Source: Flavobacterium sufflavum (GTDB lineage Bacteria; Bacteroidota; Bacteroidia; Flavobacteriales; Flavobacteriaceae). From it: DNA of 64,000 nucleotides. Position numbers and translations under genes: made by a program. Shown one piece after another: positions 26,008 to 33,517 of the stretch. Location of the stretch: contig NZ_SACJ01000002.1 of NCBI RefSeq assembly GCF_004016525.1, positions 186,001-250,000 on the forward strand. The letters run 5' to 3'. How positions within the stretch are numbered: the first letter of the stretch is position 1; every line of letters starts with the position of its first letter. The notes under the pieces were generated by a model. It saw only the letters and a program-made list of their open reading frames with translations, was not told the DNA's origin and ran no database searches.

Positions 26008-27090
26008 ATGAAAATTAGCTTTAAAAAAACATATAAGTTTGCCATCAAATCGGCATTTTACATCAGTCTTTTTTCTACCGCTTTTGTTATCTTTCTGGCG
26101 GTAGTTATTTTTAAAGCTTCTGTTCAAAGTTTATGGATTTTTGGAATTGTCTTTGTTTTTGCTATTTATCTTTTTTCTTTTTTGGTATTGCAATATCGTG
26201 TAGAGCGCTTCATTTACAGAAGGGTTAAAAAAATATACGATGATGTTTCCTTACTGGAATCCAGTACCCTGATTAATCAGCCCATTACAACTGATATGGA
26301 AACTTTGACCAGAGAAGTTAAAAAGTTTGCCACTGATAAGAAGTTGGAAATCGAAATGCTGCAAGTTCGTGAAGAATATAGAAGAGAGTTTCTGGGCAAT
26401 ATTTCGCATGAATTAAAAACACCATTATTTACCGTTCAGGGCTACATCTCCACTTTATTAGATGGAGCTATGGAAGATAAGGCTATTCGAAAAAAATATT
26501 TAAAACGTGCTGACAAAGGAGTAGAGCGTCTTATATATATAGTAGAAGATTTGGATATGATTACTAAGTTAGAATCGGGAGATTTGAATTTAGAGATAAC
26601 CGAATTTGATATTGTCGAATTGATTCGAAATGTTTTTGACTTGTTAGAGATGAAAGCTGATAAGAAAAAAATCACTTTGAGCTTTGAAAACGAATACATC
26701 CGTCCCAATTTTGTCAAGGCTGATAAGGACCGAATTCAACAAGTTATCGAAAACTTGATCGTGAATTCAATCAAGTATGGTAAAAAAGAAGGTTCTACCG
26801 AAGTGGCCGTGGTGAATTTAACCAAAGAAAAAGTCTTAGTTAGAATAAGTGATGATGGTGAAGGGATTGAAAAGCAAAATATTCCAAGGCTTTTTGAACG
26901 TTTTTATCGTGTTAATAAAAGCGGTTCCAGGGCCGAGGGAGGTTCCGGATTAGGATTAGCTATTGTAAAACATATTATTGAAGCTCATAAAGAGAAGATA
27001 TATGTAGAAAGTGAATTTGGAATTGGATCTGAGTTTTCATTCACGATTGAAAAAGCAAAGAAGGAAAAAAAGATTCTTCCGGAGGAATAG
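26008..27090 (+). CDS. phoR: Membrane sensor histidine kinase, PhoR-like
   Basis: 360 residues. Two membrane segments close together (about 16-35 and 43-62) leave almost no periplasmic sensor loop, as in PhoR kinases that read the Pst/PhoU state instead of free phosphate. Then come a HisKA helix with LGNISHELKTPLF (His134) and HATPase_c with NLIVNSIKYGKK, ISDDGEGI, FERFYRVNKSGSR and GGSGLGLAIVKHI. There is no clear PAS domain. The gene follows phoB closely on the same strand and ends at a terminator, so phoB-phoR is one operon. The partner assignment is very likely; sensing through PhoU is inferred from the family. Confidence 0.9.
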   Translation: MKISFKKTYKFAIKSAFYISLFSTAFVIFLAVVIFKASVQSLWIFGIVFVFAIYLFSFLVLQYRVERFIYRRVKKIYDDVSLLESSTLINQPITTDMETLTREVKKFATDKKLEIEMLQVREEYRREFLGNISHELKTPLFTVQGYISTLLDGAMEDKAIRKKYLKRADKGVERLIYIVEDLDMITKLESGDLNLEITEFDIVELIRNVFDLLEMKADKKKITLSFENEYIRPNFVKADKDRIQQVIENLIVNSIKYGKKEGSTEVAVVNLTKEKVLVRISDDGEGIEKQNIPRLFERFYRVNKSGSRAEGGSGLGLAIVKHIIEAHKEKIYVESEFGIGSEFSFTIEKAKKEKKILPEE

Positions 27091-27112
27091 AAATAGTTTC
27101 TTATAAAATATG

Positions 27113-27149
27113 AAAAGGTGTCGTTGTTAATTCAACGGCACCTTTTTTT
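27113..27149 (+). terminator. Intrinsic terminator after phoR
   Basis: AAAAGGTGTCGTTG (27113-27126) pairs with 27133-27146 with one G-U pair, followed by T residues. Confidence 0.85.
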
Positions 27150-27216
27150 GTTTTTATATCGAAATGCAATCCAAAATCCCACTTTTTTACAGATTCAAAA
27201 ACAGCTTATTTCTTCA

Positions 27217-27234
27217 ATGTTAAGTAAATGTTAA
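27217..27234 (-). promoter_or_regulatory. Pair of TTAACAT repeats, minus orientation
   Basis: ATGTTAA at 27217-27223 and again at 27228-27234, exactly 11 bases apart; on the minus strand both read TTAACAT. This is a perfect two-unit version of the candidate Pho box, about 200 bases before the first porin start. It has no obvious -7 element of its own. Confidence 0.45.
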
Positions 27235-27350
27235 CAGAAAATAGTGCTGTTAAGTATTGTGTTTGCTGATTTTCTTGAATTTCTATATTGGTTTTCTGAC
27301 ATTATATAAAGGCTAATATGAATAAATCTTTACGTTATGTTTCCTTAAAG

Positions 27351-27395
27351 GTAACTCAGGCTTAATATTTACAACAAAGTTTAATATTAGGTTTG
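27351..27395 (+). promoter_or_regulatory. Candidate Pho-type promoter of porin-pstS pair 1
   Basis: GTAACTC (27351-27357) and TTAATAT (27362-27368) are 11 bases apart; the second ends 19 bases before TAGGTTTG (27388-27395), an exact TAnnTTTG. The boxes are degenerate, and the call rests mainly on geometry shared with the other three promoters. Confidence 0.5.
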
Positions 27396-27429
27396 CATTA
27401 AAATAATATAAAGTTTATTAAAAGTTAAA

Positions 27430-28767
27430 ATGAAAAAAATTTTATTTACAGGTTTACTGTTTGTTTCATGTTTGATTAATGCGCAGGAGGTTACAAACGA
27501 TACGGTTAAATCTAATAGTGTAGATACATTAAAAACTGATGAATTAACCAGGTTAAAAGAATCAGTGGATGATCATTCAATGAAATTAGCAGGCTATGAG
27601 GAGCGATTTTCTGCCTTGGAAACAGTGGTTAATGAATTGTCTAAAATTAAAGTTTCAGGTTATATTCAGGCGCAATATGAAATGTATGATTCATGGGCTT
27701 CTGACGGTAGTCAGCACGGTATACCGGTAACAGGGTCAGCTTATGAAGACAACTCATTCTATATTAGAAGAGCGAGAATTAAATTTACGTATAAGCCTAT
27801 TGACGGTGTGAATTTTGTGTTGCAACCCAACTTTGAAGTACATCAGGTTACTTTGAAAGATGCTTTTGTGCAATTGAATGACCGTTGGTTAAATACTTTC
27901 TCTTTATGGGTTGGACAGTTTAACAGACCAACATATGAGATAGAATATTCTTCTGCTTCAAGAGAATTTGCCGAAAGAACTTTAATGACCAGAACGCTTT
28001 ACCCTACCGAAAGAGATCAGGGGGTCAAATTAGAAGCTGATTTTGCTACAAAGTTTGAGATTCCTTTAAAATTACAATTTGCAGTGTTAAACGGTAACTT
28101 TGGTGAAGGAGCTTTAGCTAATCAGGCGAAAGATGTTGATAATGGAAAAGATTTAATGGCCAGAGCGGTTTATTCTTTTAAATTCCCAAGTAAAGGTTTG
28201 GGTATTGATTTTGGAGCGCATACCTATCTTGGAAATACTACTGTAATTGCTCAAACAAGTCCTGTAACAGTATTTTCGGATGTGAATAATAATTCATTTA
28301 CTCCTAATGTAGGAGATAAACTGAAAAAAGAATTGTTTGGAACAGAGATGCAGTTGTATTATGATTTCTTAGGAGGTTTGTCTTTAAAAGGAGAATACAT
28401 TAGAGGAACTTATTCAGGAACAACTAATACTGCTCAGGTTAACACCTTGTTCAATGCTAACAAAGTAAGAAATGTAGAAGGTTATTATCTTTCATTGGTT
28501 AAAAATGTAGGTAAGGTAAATGAGGTTTCTTTGAGATATGATGTTTTTGATCCAAATACAAAATTGTCAGGAGATGGAGTTAAAACTAAGGATGATTTGA
28601 AATACTATAACTGGACATTTGCTTGGCAGTATTATTTCAATGATTACATTAAAGTAATGGCTTCTTATACATTGCCTGTTAATGAAAAATCTCTAAATGC
28701 CGGAGCGGATTATATTAAAGATAAACATGATAATATCTTCACATTAAGATTACAAGCTAGATTTTAA
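27430..28767 (+). CDS. Phosphate-selective porin, OprO/OprP-like (copy 1)
   Basis: 445-residue outer-membrane porin. Signal peptide residues 1-19 (SCLINAQ), then a short predicted coiled coil (about 35-72, LKESVDDHSMKLAGYEERF), as in trimeric OprO/P porins, then a barrel that begins KVSGYIQAQYEM and ends LRLQARF with a terminal Phe. The stretch FYIRRARIKFTY and GQFNRPTYEIEYSS-like segments are typical of the family. It would admit phosphate or polyphosphate across the outer membrane. It is the first gene of a porin-pstS unit (36-base gap) and has a near-identical signal peptide to the second porin at 29925, although the barrels have diverged strongly. Confidence 0.9.
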   Translation: MKKILFTGLLFVSCLINAQEVTNDTVKSNSVDTLKTDELTRLKESVDDHSMKLAGYEERFSALETVVNELSKIKVSGYIQAQYEMYDSWASDGSQHGIPVTGSAYEDNSFYIRRARIKFTYKPIDGVNFVLQPNFEVHQVTLKDAFVQLNDRWLNTFSLWVGQFNRPTYEIEYSSASREFAERTLMTRTLYPTERDQGVKLEADFATKFEIPLKLQFAVLNGNFGEGALANQAKDVDNGKDLMARAVYSFKFPSKGLGIDFGAHTYLGNTTVIAQTSPVTVFSDVNNNSFTPNVGDKLKKELFGTEMQLYYDFLGGLSLKGEYIRGTYSGTTNTAQVNTLFNANKVRNVEGYYLSLVKNVGKVNEVSLRYDVFDPNTKLSGDGVKTKDDLKYYNWTFAWQYYFNDYIKVMASYTLPVNEKSLNAGADYIKDKHDNIFTLRLQARF

Positions 28768-28803
28768 TAAATATTAAATTTAAATTAAATAAATAGATAT
28801 AAA

Positions 28804-29637
28804 ATGAAAACAAATAAATTAAGAATCGCAGCAATTTTATTAGTTGTGATGACAATAGGTTTTTCTTTCACTACACTTAACAAAGTGACTGTAAAAGGAT
28901 CTGATACAATGGTTATTTTGTCTCAAAAATGGGCTGAAGTATATATGAAGAAAAATCCCGGAGCTTCTATTCAGGTTACTGGTGGTGGTTCTGGAGTAGG
29001 TTTGGCAGCATTGATTAATGGATCTACTGATATTGCTAATTCAAGTCGTCCTATTAAGTCTTCTGAGGTAGAAAAATTGAAAGCAAGATACAATACTCTT
29101 GGTGTTGAAATTCCTTGTGCTAAAGATGGTTTGTCAGTATATTTAAATAGAGCTAATCCGGTTACGGCTTTGACAATTAAGCAACTTGGACAAATTTTCT
29201 CTGGTAAAATTACAAACTGGAAAGATGTAGGTGGTCAAGATGCTCCTATTAAATTATACGGAAGAGAAAGTAGCTCAGGAACTTTTGGTTTCTTTAAAGA
29301 CAATGTGGTTAAAACAGATTTTTCTGCAAGTTGCCAAACATTGCCAGGAACAGCTGCAATTGTAAATGCGGTTAAAAAAGACAAATACTCTATTGGTTAC
29401 GGTGGAGCAGCTTATGCTGAAGGAGTGAAAGATTGTGCAGTTAAGAAAGATGATAAAAGTCCGGCGATTTTGCCAACAGCAGCTACAATTAAAAATCATA
29501 CTTATCCTATTACAAGATACTTGTATATGTACTTGAAATCAAAACCAACAGGTGAGATTAAAGCTTTTGTTGATTGGATTCTAAGTTCAGAAGGACAAAA
29601 ATTAGTTGTTGAAACAGGATATTTCCCATTGAAATAA
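28804..29637 (+). CDS. pstS: Phosphate-binding protein PstS (copy 1)
   Basis: 277-residue periplasmic binding protein of the phosphate ABC transporter. An uncleaved-looking hydrophobic start (about residues 8-24) serves as signal peptide; there is no lipobox Cys. Phosphate-binding segments are VKGSDTMVILSQKWAE, VTGGGSGVGLAAL, ANSSRPIKSSE, and YGRESSSGTFGFF. It pairs with the porin upstream and is followed by a terminator, so the two form a transcription unit separate from pstCAB. It is closely similar along its length to the second PstS (31322). Confidence 0.93.
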   Translation: MKTNKLRIAAILLVVMTIGFSFTTLNKVTVKGSDTMVILSQKWAEVYMKKNPGASIQVTGGGSGVGLAALINGSTDIANSSRPIKSSEVEKLKARYNTLGVEIPCAKDGLSVYLNRANPVTALTIKQLGQIFSGKITNWKDVGGQDAPIKLYGRESSSGTFGFFKDNVVKTDFSASCQTLPGTAAIVNAVKKDKYSIGYGGAAYAEGVKDCAVKKDDKSPAILPTAATIKNHTYPITRYLYMYLKSKPTGEIKAFVDWILSSEGQKLVVETGYFPLK

Positions 29638-29662
29638 TATTAGGTTAAAGATTTTTTATAAG

Positions 29663-29695
29663 GCCCTTGTTGTGAAAACAATAAGGGCTTTTTTG
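29663..29695 (+). terminator. Intrinsic terminator after pstS copy 1
   Basis: GCCCTTGTTGT (29663-29673) pairs with 29678-29688 with one G-U pair, followed by six T. Confidence 0.85.
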
Positions 29696-29854
29696 TTTTT
29701 AGTTCTTTTGAGTGATTGTTGTTTTGTTTTTTTATCAAAATTCTATTTGTTTTCTAATGTAAATTTATGATTAATTAACATTGATGGTTTAAAAAGTGCA
29801 TAGTTTTAATAAATTATCTCCTAATTGTTTGGTTATGGTTAATTTATTGGCAAC

Positions 29855-29899
29855 ATAACACTGTCTTAACATTAGCTTAACATTGCCACCTCAACTTTG
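29855..29899 (+). promoter_or_regulatory. Candidate Pho box and promoter of porin copy 2
   Basis: Three 7-mers at exact 11-base steps: ATAACAC (29855), TTAACAT (29866) and TTAACAT (29877). The middle one ends 19 bases before CAACTTTG (29892-29899), one mismatch from TAnnTTTG. This is the clearest box in the window and resembles the TTAACA-N5 direct repeats bound by PhoP in Bacillus. Confidence 0.65.
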
Positions 29900-29924
29900 T
29901 AAAAAAATAAATCATAAGTTAAAA

Positions 29925-31217
29925 ATGAAAAAAATTTTATTTACAAGTGTATTATTTGTTTCGTGTTTGATTAATGCACAAGATGTTGATAAAGTAGCAG
30001 TTGCGAAAGAAGTCGTTCGTGTTTTGGACTCCATTAATAAAGTTAAAGCTGCCGAAGAAAGTGCTAAGCCTAAAAAAGAACATTGGTATGATAATATAGG
30101 TTTAAGAGGTTATGTGCAAGTAAGATATAATGGTTTGTTATCAACAAATGATAAAGTGTCTTGTGACCAATGTGATAAATCCTGGGGAACTACTTCTACG
30201 GCTCCAGATGCAAAATCTACTAATGGTCTTTTTATCAGACGTGCCCGTTTAGTGTTTTCCGGACAAATCCATCCTAATGTTTTTATTTATATTCAGCCGG
30301 ATTTTGCCAGTTCTCCTGCTACCGGAGTGAATAATTTTGTGCAATTGAGAGATGCTTATTTCGATTTGTCATTTGATAAAAAAAGAGAATTTAGAATACG
30401 ATTAGGGCAAAGTAAAGTGCCTTATGGTTTTGAAAATATGCAATCCAGTCAAAATAGATTGACCTTAGACCGTAATGATGCCTTGAACAGTGCTGTGGCA
30501 AATGAGCGTGATTTGGGAGCTTTTTTCTACTGGGCTCCAAGTGAAGTAAGAGAACGTTTTGCAATGTTGGTAAAAGATGGTTACAAAGGTTCTGGAGATT
30601 ATGGTGTGTTTGCTTTTGGAGCTTACAACGGTCAAACGGCTAATAAATCAGAAGGAAATAGAAATTTACATGTAGTAACTAGAGTAAGTTATCCTTTTGT
30701 AGTAGGAAACCAAATTATCGAGCCGGGTATTCAGGCCTATACTGGGAAATGGGCTTTTACAAGTGAACTTTCTACAGGTGTTGCTACTGCAAACAAACTA
30801 AATACTTTAGACCAAAGAGTTGCTGCATCTTTTATTTTGTATCCAAAACCATTTGGAGTTCAGGCAGAATACAACATTGGTAAAGGACCTCGTTACAATA
30901 AAGTTACAAATTCAGTTGATGTATCCAGTTTAGAAGGAGGGTATGTAACCTTGAACTATAAGTGGGATTTGCCTAAGCACCAGTTGTTGTATCCATTTGC
31001 TAAATTCCAATATTATGATGGAGGTAAAAAGTTCGAAAAAGATGCTAGAAGCTATGTGGTAAGAGATTATGAATTGGGTTTAGAATGGCAACCATTCAAG
31101 GCATTCGAATTGGTAGCGGAATGGGTAATTGCTGATCGTACTTTTGAAGATAGTGCACTTCCAAACAATAGGCAAAAAGGAAATTTATTGAGACTTCAGG
31201 CTCAGTTTAATTTCTAA
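29925..31217 (+). CDS. Phosphate-selective porin, OprO/OprP-like (copy 2)
   Basis: 430-residue outer-membrane porin. Signal peptide MKKILFTSVLFVSCLINAQ differs from copy 1 by two residues, showing common origin, but the barrel is clearly diverged. Family marks: GLRGYVQVRYNG, LFIRRARLVFSG, RIRLGQSKVPYGFEN, and a C-terminal LLRLQAQFNF. A CDQCDK pair of cysteines sits in an early loop (near residue 65), absent from copy 1. ATG 29925 is chosen, since an in-frame TTG at 29883 lies inside the promoter. It precedes pstS copy 2, which has its own Pho-type promoter. Confidence 0.9.
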   Translation: MKKILFTSVLFVSCLINAQDVDKVAVAKEVVRVLDSINKVKAAEESAKPKKEHWYDNIGLRGYVQVRYNGLLSTNDKVSCDQCDKSWGTTSTAPDAKSTNGLFIRRARLVFSGQIHPNVFIYIQPDFASSPATGVNNFVQLRDAYFDLSFDKKREFRIRLGQSKVPYGFENMQSSQNRLTLDRNDALNSAVANERDLGAFFYWAPSEVRERFAMLVKDGYKGSGDYGVFAFGAYNGQTANKSEGNRNLHVVTRVSYPFVVGNQIIEPGIQAYTGKWAFTSELSTGVATANKLNTLDQRVAASFILYPKPFGVQAEYNIGKGPRYNKVTNSVDVSSLEGGYVTLNYKWDLPKHQLLYPFAKFQYYDGGKKFEKDARSYVVRDYELGLEWQPFKAFELVAEWVIADRTFEDSALPNNRQKGNLLRLQAQFNF

Positions 31218-31254
31218 TTCAGAGCTAATTAGGTAGCTTTTTAGTAAAACAAAC

Positions 31255-31299
31255 ATAATATTAACTTAACATTGACAAGAGGTATATAAGGTACTTTTG
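31255..31299 (+). promoter_or_regulatory. Candidate Pho box and promoter of pstS copy 2
   Basis: ATAATAT (31255-31261) and TTAACAT (31266-31272) are 11 bases apart; the second ends 19 bases before TACTTTTG (31292-31299), an exact TAnnTTTG, 23 bases before the ATG. A TTG at 31272-31274 may be the -33 element, so box and core promoter overlap. Confidence 0.6.
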
Positions 31300-31321
31300 T
31301 GCTAAATTAAAAACAATTAAA

Positions 31322-32155
31322 ATGAAAAAATCAAATTTAAAATTATTCGCTTTTTTAGCAGTAATAATGACTGTTGGTTTGTCTTTTACAACATTGAAAA
31401 AAATCACGGTGAAGGGGTCTGATACGATGGTGATTTTGTCTCAAAAATGGGCTGAAGTTTATATGGCTAAGCATCCCGGAACGGTAATTCAGGTTACTGG
31501 AGGTGGTTCTGGAGTAGGTTTGGCAGCTTTATTGAATGGTTCTACAGAAATTGCTAATGCAAGTCGTCCTATAAAACCAGCAGAAGTTCAAAAACTAAAA
31601 GCAAAGTTTAAAACACAGGGAATCGAAATTCCATGTGCTAAAGATGGTTTGTCAGTTTTCTTGAATAAGAGTAATAAAGTTTCTGAATTATCAATTCAAC
31701 AATTAGGAGATATCTATTCCGGTAAAGTTACTAACTGGAAAGAAGTGGGTGGAGATGATGCTAAAATTCGTCTATATGGAAGAGAAAGCAGCTCAGGTAC
31801 TTTTGAGTTTTTTAGAGAGCATGTTGTAAAAGGTGACTTTGCGGCTAACGTACAGACATTGCCTGGAACTGCTGCTATTGTTAATGCAGTTAGTAAAGAT
31901 AAATATAGTATTGGTTACGGTGGAGCAGCTTATGCTGAAGGCGTTAAAGATTGTAAAGTTAAGAAAGACGCTAAGAGTAAAGGTGTATTGCCAACTGCAG
32001 CTACTATCAAAAATAAAACCTATCCTATCGCGAGATACCTGTACATGTACTTGAAATCAAAACCAACTGGTGAAACTAAAGCGTTCATTGATTGGATTCT
32101 TAGCCCAGAGGGACAAAAATTAGTTGTTGAGACAGGTTATTTCCCAGTAAAATAA
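31322..32155 (+). CDS. pstS: Phosphate-binding protein PstS (copy 2)
   Basis: 277 residues, same length as copy 1 and alike over most of the mature protein. Phosphate-contact segments are present (VKGSDTMVILSQKWAE, GGGSGVGLAAL, ANASRPIKPAE, YGRESSSGTFEFF). Differences cluster at the surface and at the N-terminus. It directly precedes pstC and so is the likely partner of the PstCAB transporter; copy 1 may differ in affinity or timing. A strong hairpin (32173-32205) lies between it and pstC. Confidence 0.93.
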   Translation: MKKSNLKLFAFLAVIMTVGLSFTTLKKITVKGSDTMVILSQKWAEVYMAKHPGTVIQVTGGGSGVGLAALLNGSTEIANASRPIKPAEVQKLKAKFKTQGIEIPCAKDGLSVFLNKSNKVSELSIQQLGDIYSGKVTNWKEVGGDDAKIRLYGRESSSGTFEFFREHVVKGDFAANVQTLPGTAAIVNAVSKDKYSIGYGGAAYAEGVKDCKVKKDAKSKGVLPTAATIKNKTYPIARYLYMYLKSKPTGETKAFIDWILSPEGQKLVVETGYFPVK

Positions 32156-32172
32156 AAAAATAAATAATAACT

Positions 32173-32205
32173 ATCCTTTATCGGGGGATACCACCGATAA
32201 AGGAT
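32173..32205 (+). other. Strong hairpin between pstS copy 2 and pstC
   Basis: Perfect 12-bp stem ATCCTTTATCGG (32173-32184) with 32194-32205 and a 9-base loop. No T run follows, so it is more likely an mRNA-protecting or partial-stop element than a full terminator, helping to make more PstS than PstC. Confidence 0.7.
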
Positions 32206-32237
32206 ATGTTGTATTTATAAAATTTTAAATATTCAAA

Positions 32238-33515
32238 ATGAATTCTCAAATTCCGAGTAAACAAAATTTCACTAAAGAAAGTCTGAAGAAACAATTCAGA
32301 CTTTCTGAGTTTCTTGCCGAAAAAATAATTTCATCCGTTGCTTTTCTTTCAATTGCGATTATTTTTCTGATTTTTATTTTTGTTTTTAAAGAGTCTTTAC
32401 CCATTTTTTCTCAAGGTAAAGAATCAGTTAAAACTGAAATTCAACAGTCAGCTGCTTCAAATGATAAGCCTGAATCCTATGGAGGATCAGAAACATCAGC
32501 TGAATTGCAACCAGAATCATACGGAGGTGTAGAAAAAGAAGAGTTGCAACCAGAGTCTTATGGAGGTGTAGAAAAGGAGGAGTTACAGCCAGAATCATAC
32601 GGAGGTGTAGAAAAAGAAGATTTACAACCGGAATCCTATGGTGATGTAAAAAAGGAAGATTTACAACCAGAATCTTATGGAGGTGTTGAGGTAGAGCCAT
32701 TGGTTGCCGATGATAATTCGGCGGAGAGTACAGAAGTGAAAGAAGAAAAATCTAATTCTATTTGGGATAGTCTGTTGACTGCAGATTGGGTTCCTGTTTC
32801 TGAGAATCCTAGATTTGGATTATTAAGTTTGCTTATCGGTACATTAAAAGTTACCATTATTTCGATGCTTATTGCAGGTCCTATTGCTATTTTGGCAGCA
32901 CTTTATACAGCTTGTTTTGCTTCTAAAAGAACCAAAGAAATTATTAAACCGATTATCGAAATGCTTGCAGCTTTCCCATCGGTAGTTATTGGTTTTTTTG
33001 CTTTGATGGTTATGGCTACTTTTTTTCAGGATATTTTTGGATATGATTCGCGTCTAAATGCTTTTGTTGGTGGTATCGCTATGGCTTTAGCGTCTATTCC
33101 AATTATTTATACGATATCTGAGGATGCACTTTCTTCTGTCCCTAAAACTTATACCGAGGCTAGTTTGGCTCTAGGAGCTAATAAATGGCAAACCGCTTTT
33201 TATGTGGTGTTGCCTGCTGCAACTCCGGGTATTTTTGCAGCCTTATTATTAGGTGTGGGTAGGGTTTTTGGTGAAACCATGATTGCTTTGATGGCTACAG
33301 GTAATGCGGCCTTGATGTCAGCAAATCCGTTTGAGAGTGTGAGAACTTTTGCGGCTACTATCGGAGCTGAAATGGCAGAGACCGTTTTTGGGGAAACTCA
33401 TTATAGTGTGTTGTTTTTTATCGGTTCATTGTTGTTCATTTTTTCTTTTGGATTAAATGCGTTGGCAGAATTTTATGTAAAGGGTAGATTAATTAAGAAA
33501 TTTCAAGGGAAATAA
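32238..33515 (+). CDS. pstC: Phosphate ABC transporter permease PstC with loop repeat
   Basis: 425-residue inner-membrane permease, about 100 residues longer than usual. TM1 lies at about 33-50; the conserved permease domain begins near residue 190 (GLLSLLIGTLKVTIISMLIAGPIAILAAL in two parts) and includes EMLAAFPSVVIGFFAL, the EAA-type loop TEASLALGANKWQTA and FGETMIALMATGN. The extra length is a periplasmic acidic insert between TM1 and TM2 made of six 12-14-residue repeats (PESYGGVEKEELQ, residues 78-155). Core residues look intact, so it should work. Forms an operon with pstA (2-base gap), pstB and phoU. Confidence 0.95.
   Translation: MNSQIPSKQNFTKESLKKQFRLSEFLAEKIISSVAFLSIAIIFLIFIFVFKESLPIFSQGKESVKTEIQQSAASNDKPESYGGSETSAELQPESYGGVEKEELQPESYGGVEKEELQPESYGGVEKEDLQPESYGDVKKEDLQPESYGGVEVEPLVADDNSAESTEVKEEKSNSIWDSLLTADWVPVSENPRFGLLSLLIGTLKVTIISMLIAGPIAILAALYTACFASKRTKEIIKPIIEMLAAFPSVVIGFFALMVMATFFQDIFGYDSRLNAFVGGIAMALASIPIIYTISEDALSSVPKTYTEASLALGANKWQTAFYVVLPAATPGIFAALLLGVGRVFGETMIALMATGNAALMSANPFESVRTFAATIGAEMAETVFGETHYSVLFFIGSLLFIFSFGLNALAEFYVKGRLIKKFQGK
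32469..32702 (+). repeat. Six in-frame 39-bp tandem repeats in pstC
   Basis: Units begin at 32469, 32511, 32550, 32589, 32628 and 32667; the first is 42 bp, the rest 39 bp, the last truncated by one codon. The protein consensus is PESYGGVEKEELQ. Units 2-4 are nearly the same in protein but differ at third positions, so the array is not brand new. Confidence 0.9.
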
Positions 33516-33517
33516 TC

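Larger units (their letters stand above)
27091..27429. other. Intergenic region between phoR and the first porin gene
   Basis: 339 bases without a gene. It contains the phoR terminator (27113-27149), a pair of 11-bp-spaced ATGTTAA repeats (27217-27234) and a candidate Pho-type promoter (27351-27395). Confidence 0.7.

Noticed and set aside
29775-29781. A lone TTAACAT upstream of porin 2 as another Pho box
   Set aside because: No second unit lies 11 bases away on either side, and no -7 element follows at the 19-base distance.
32428-32700. Leu/His-rich open frame antisense to the pstC repeats
   Set aside because: Its periodic composition is only the reverse reading of the PESYGG repeats.
32469-32702. 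Regular 39-bp repeats that could suggest a CRISPR array
   Set aside because: They are contiguous without spacers, keep the reading frame of pstC and encode a consistent peptide, so they are protein-coding repeats.
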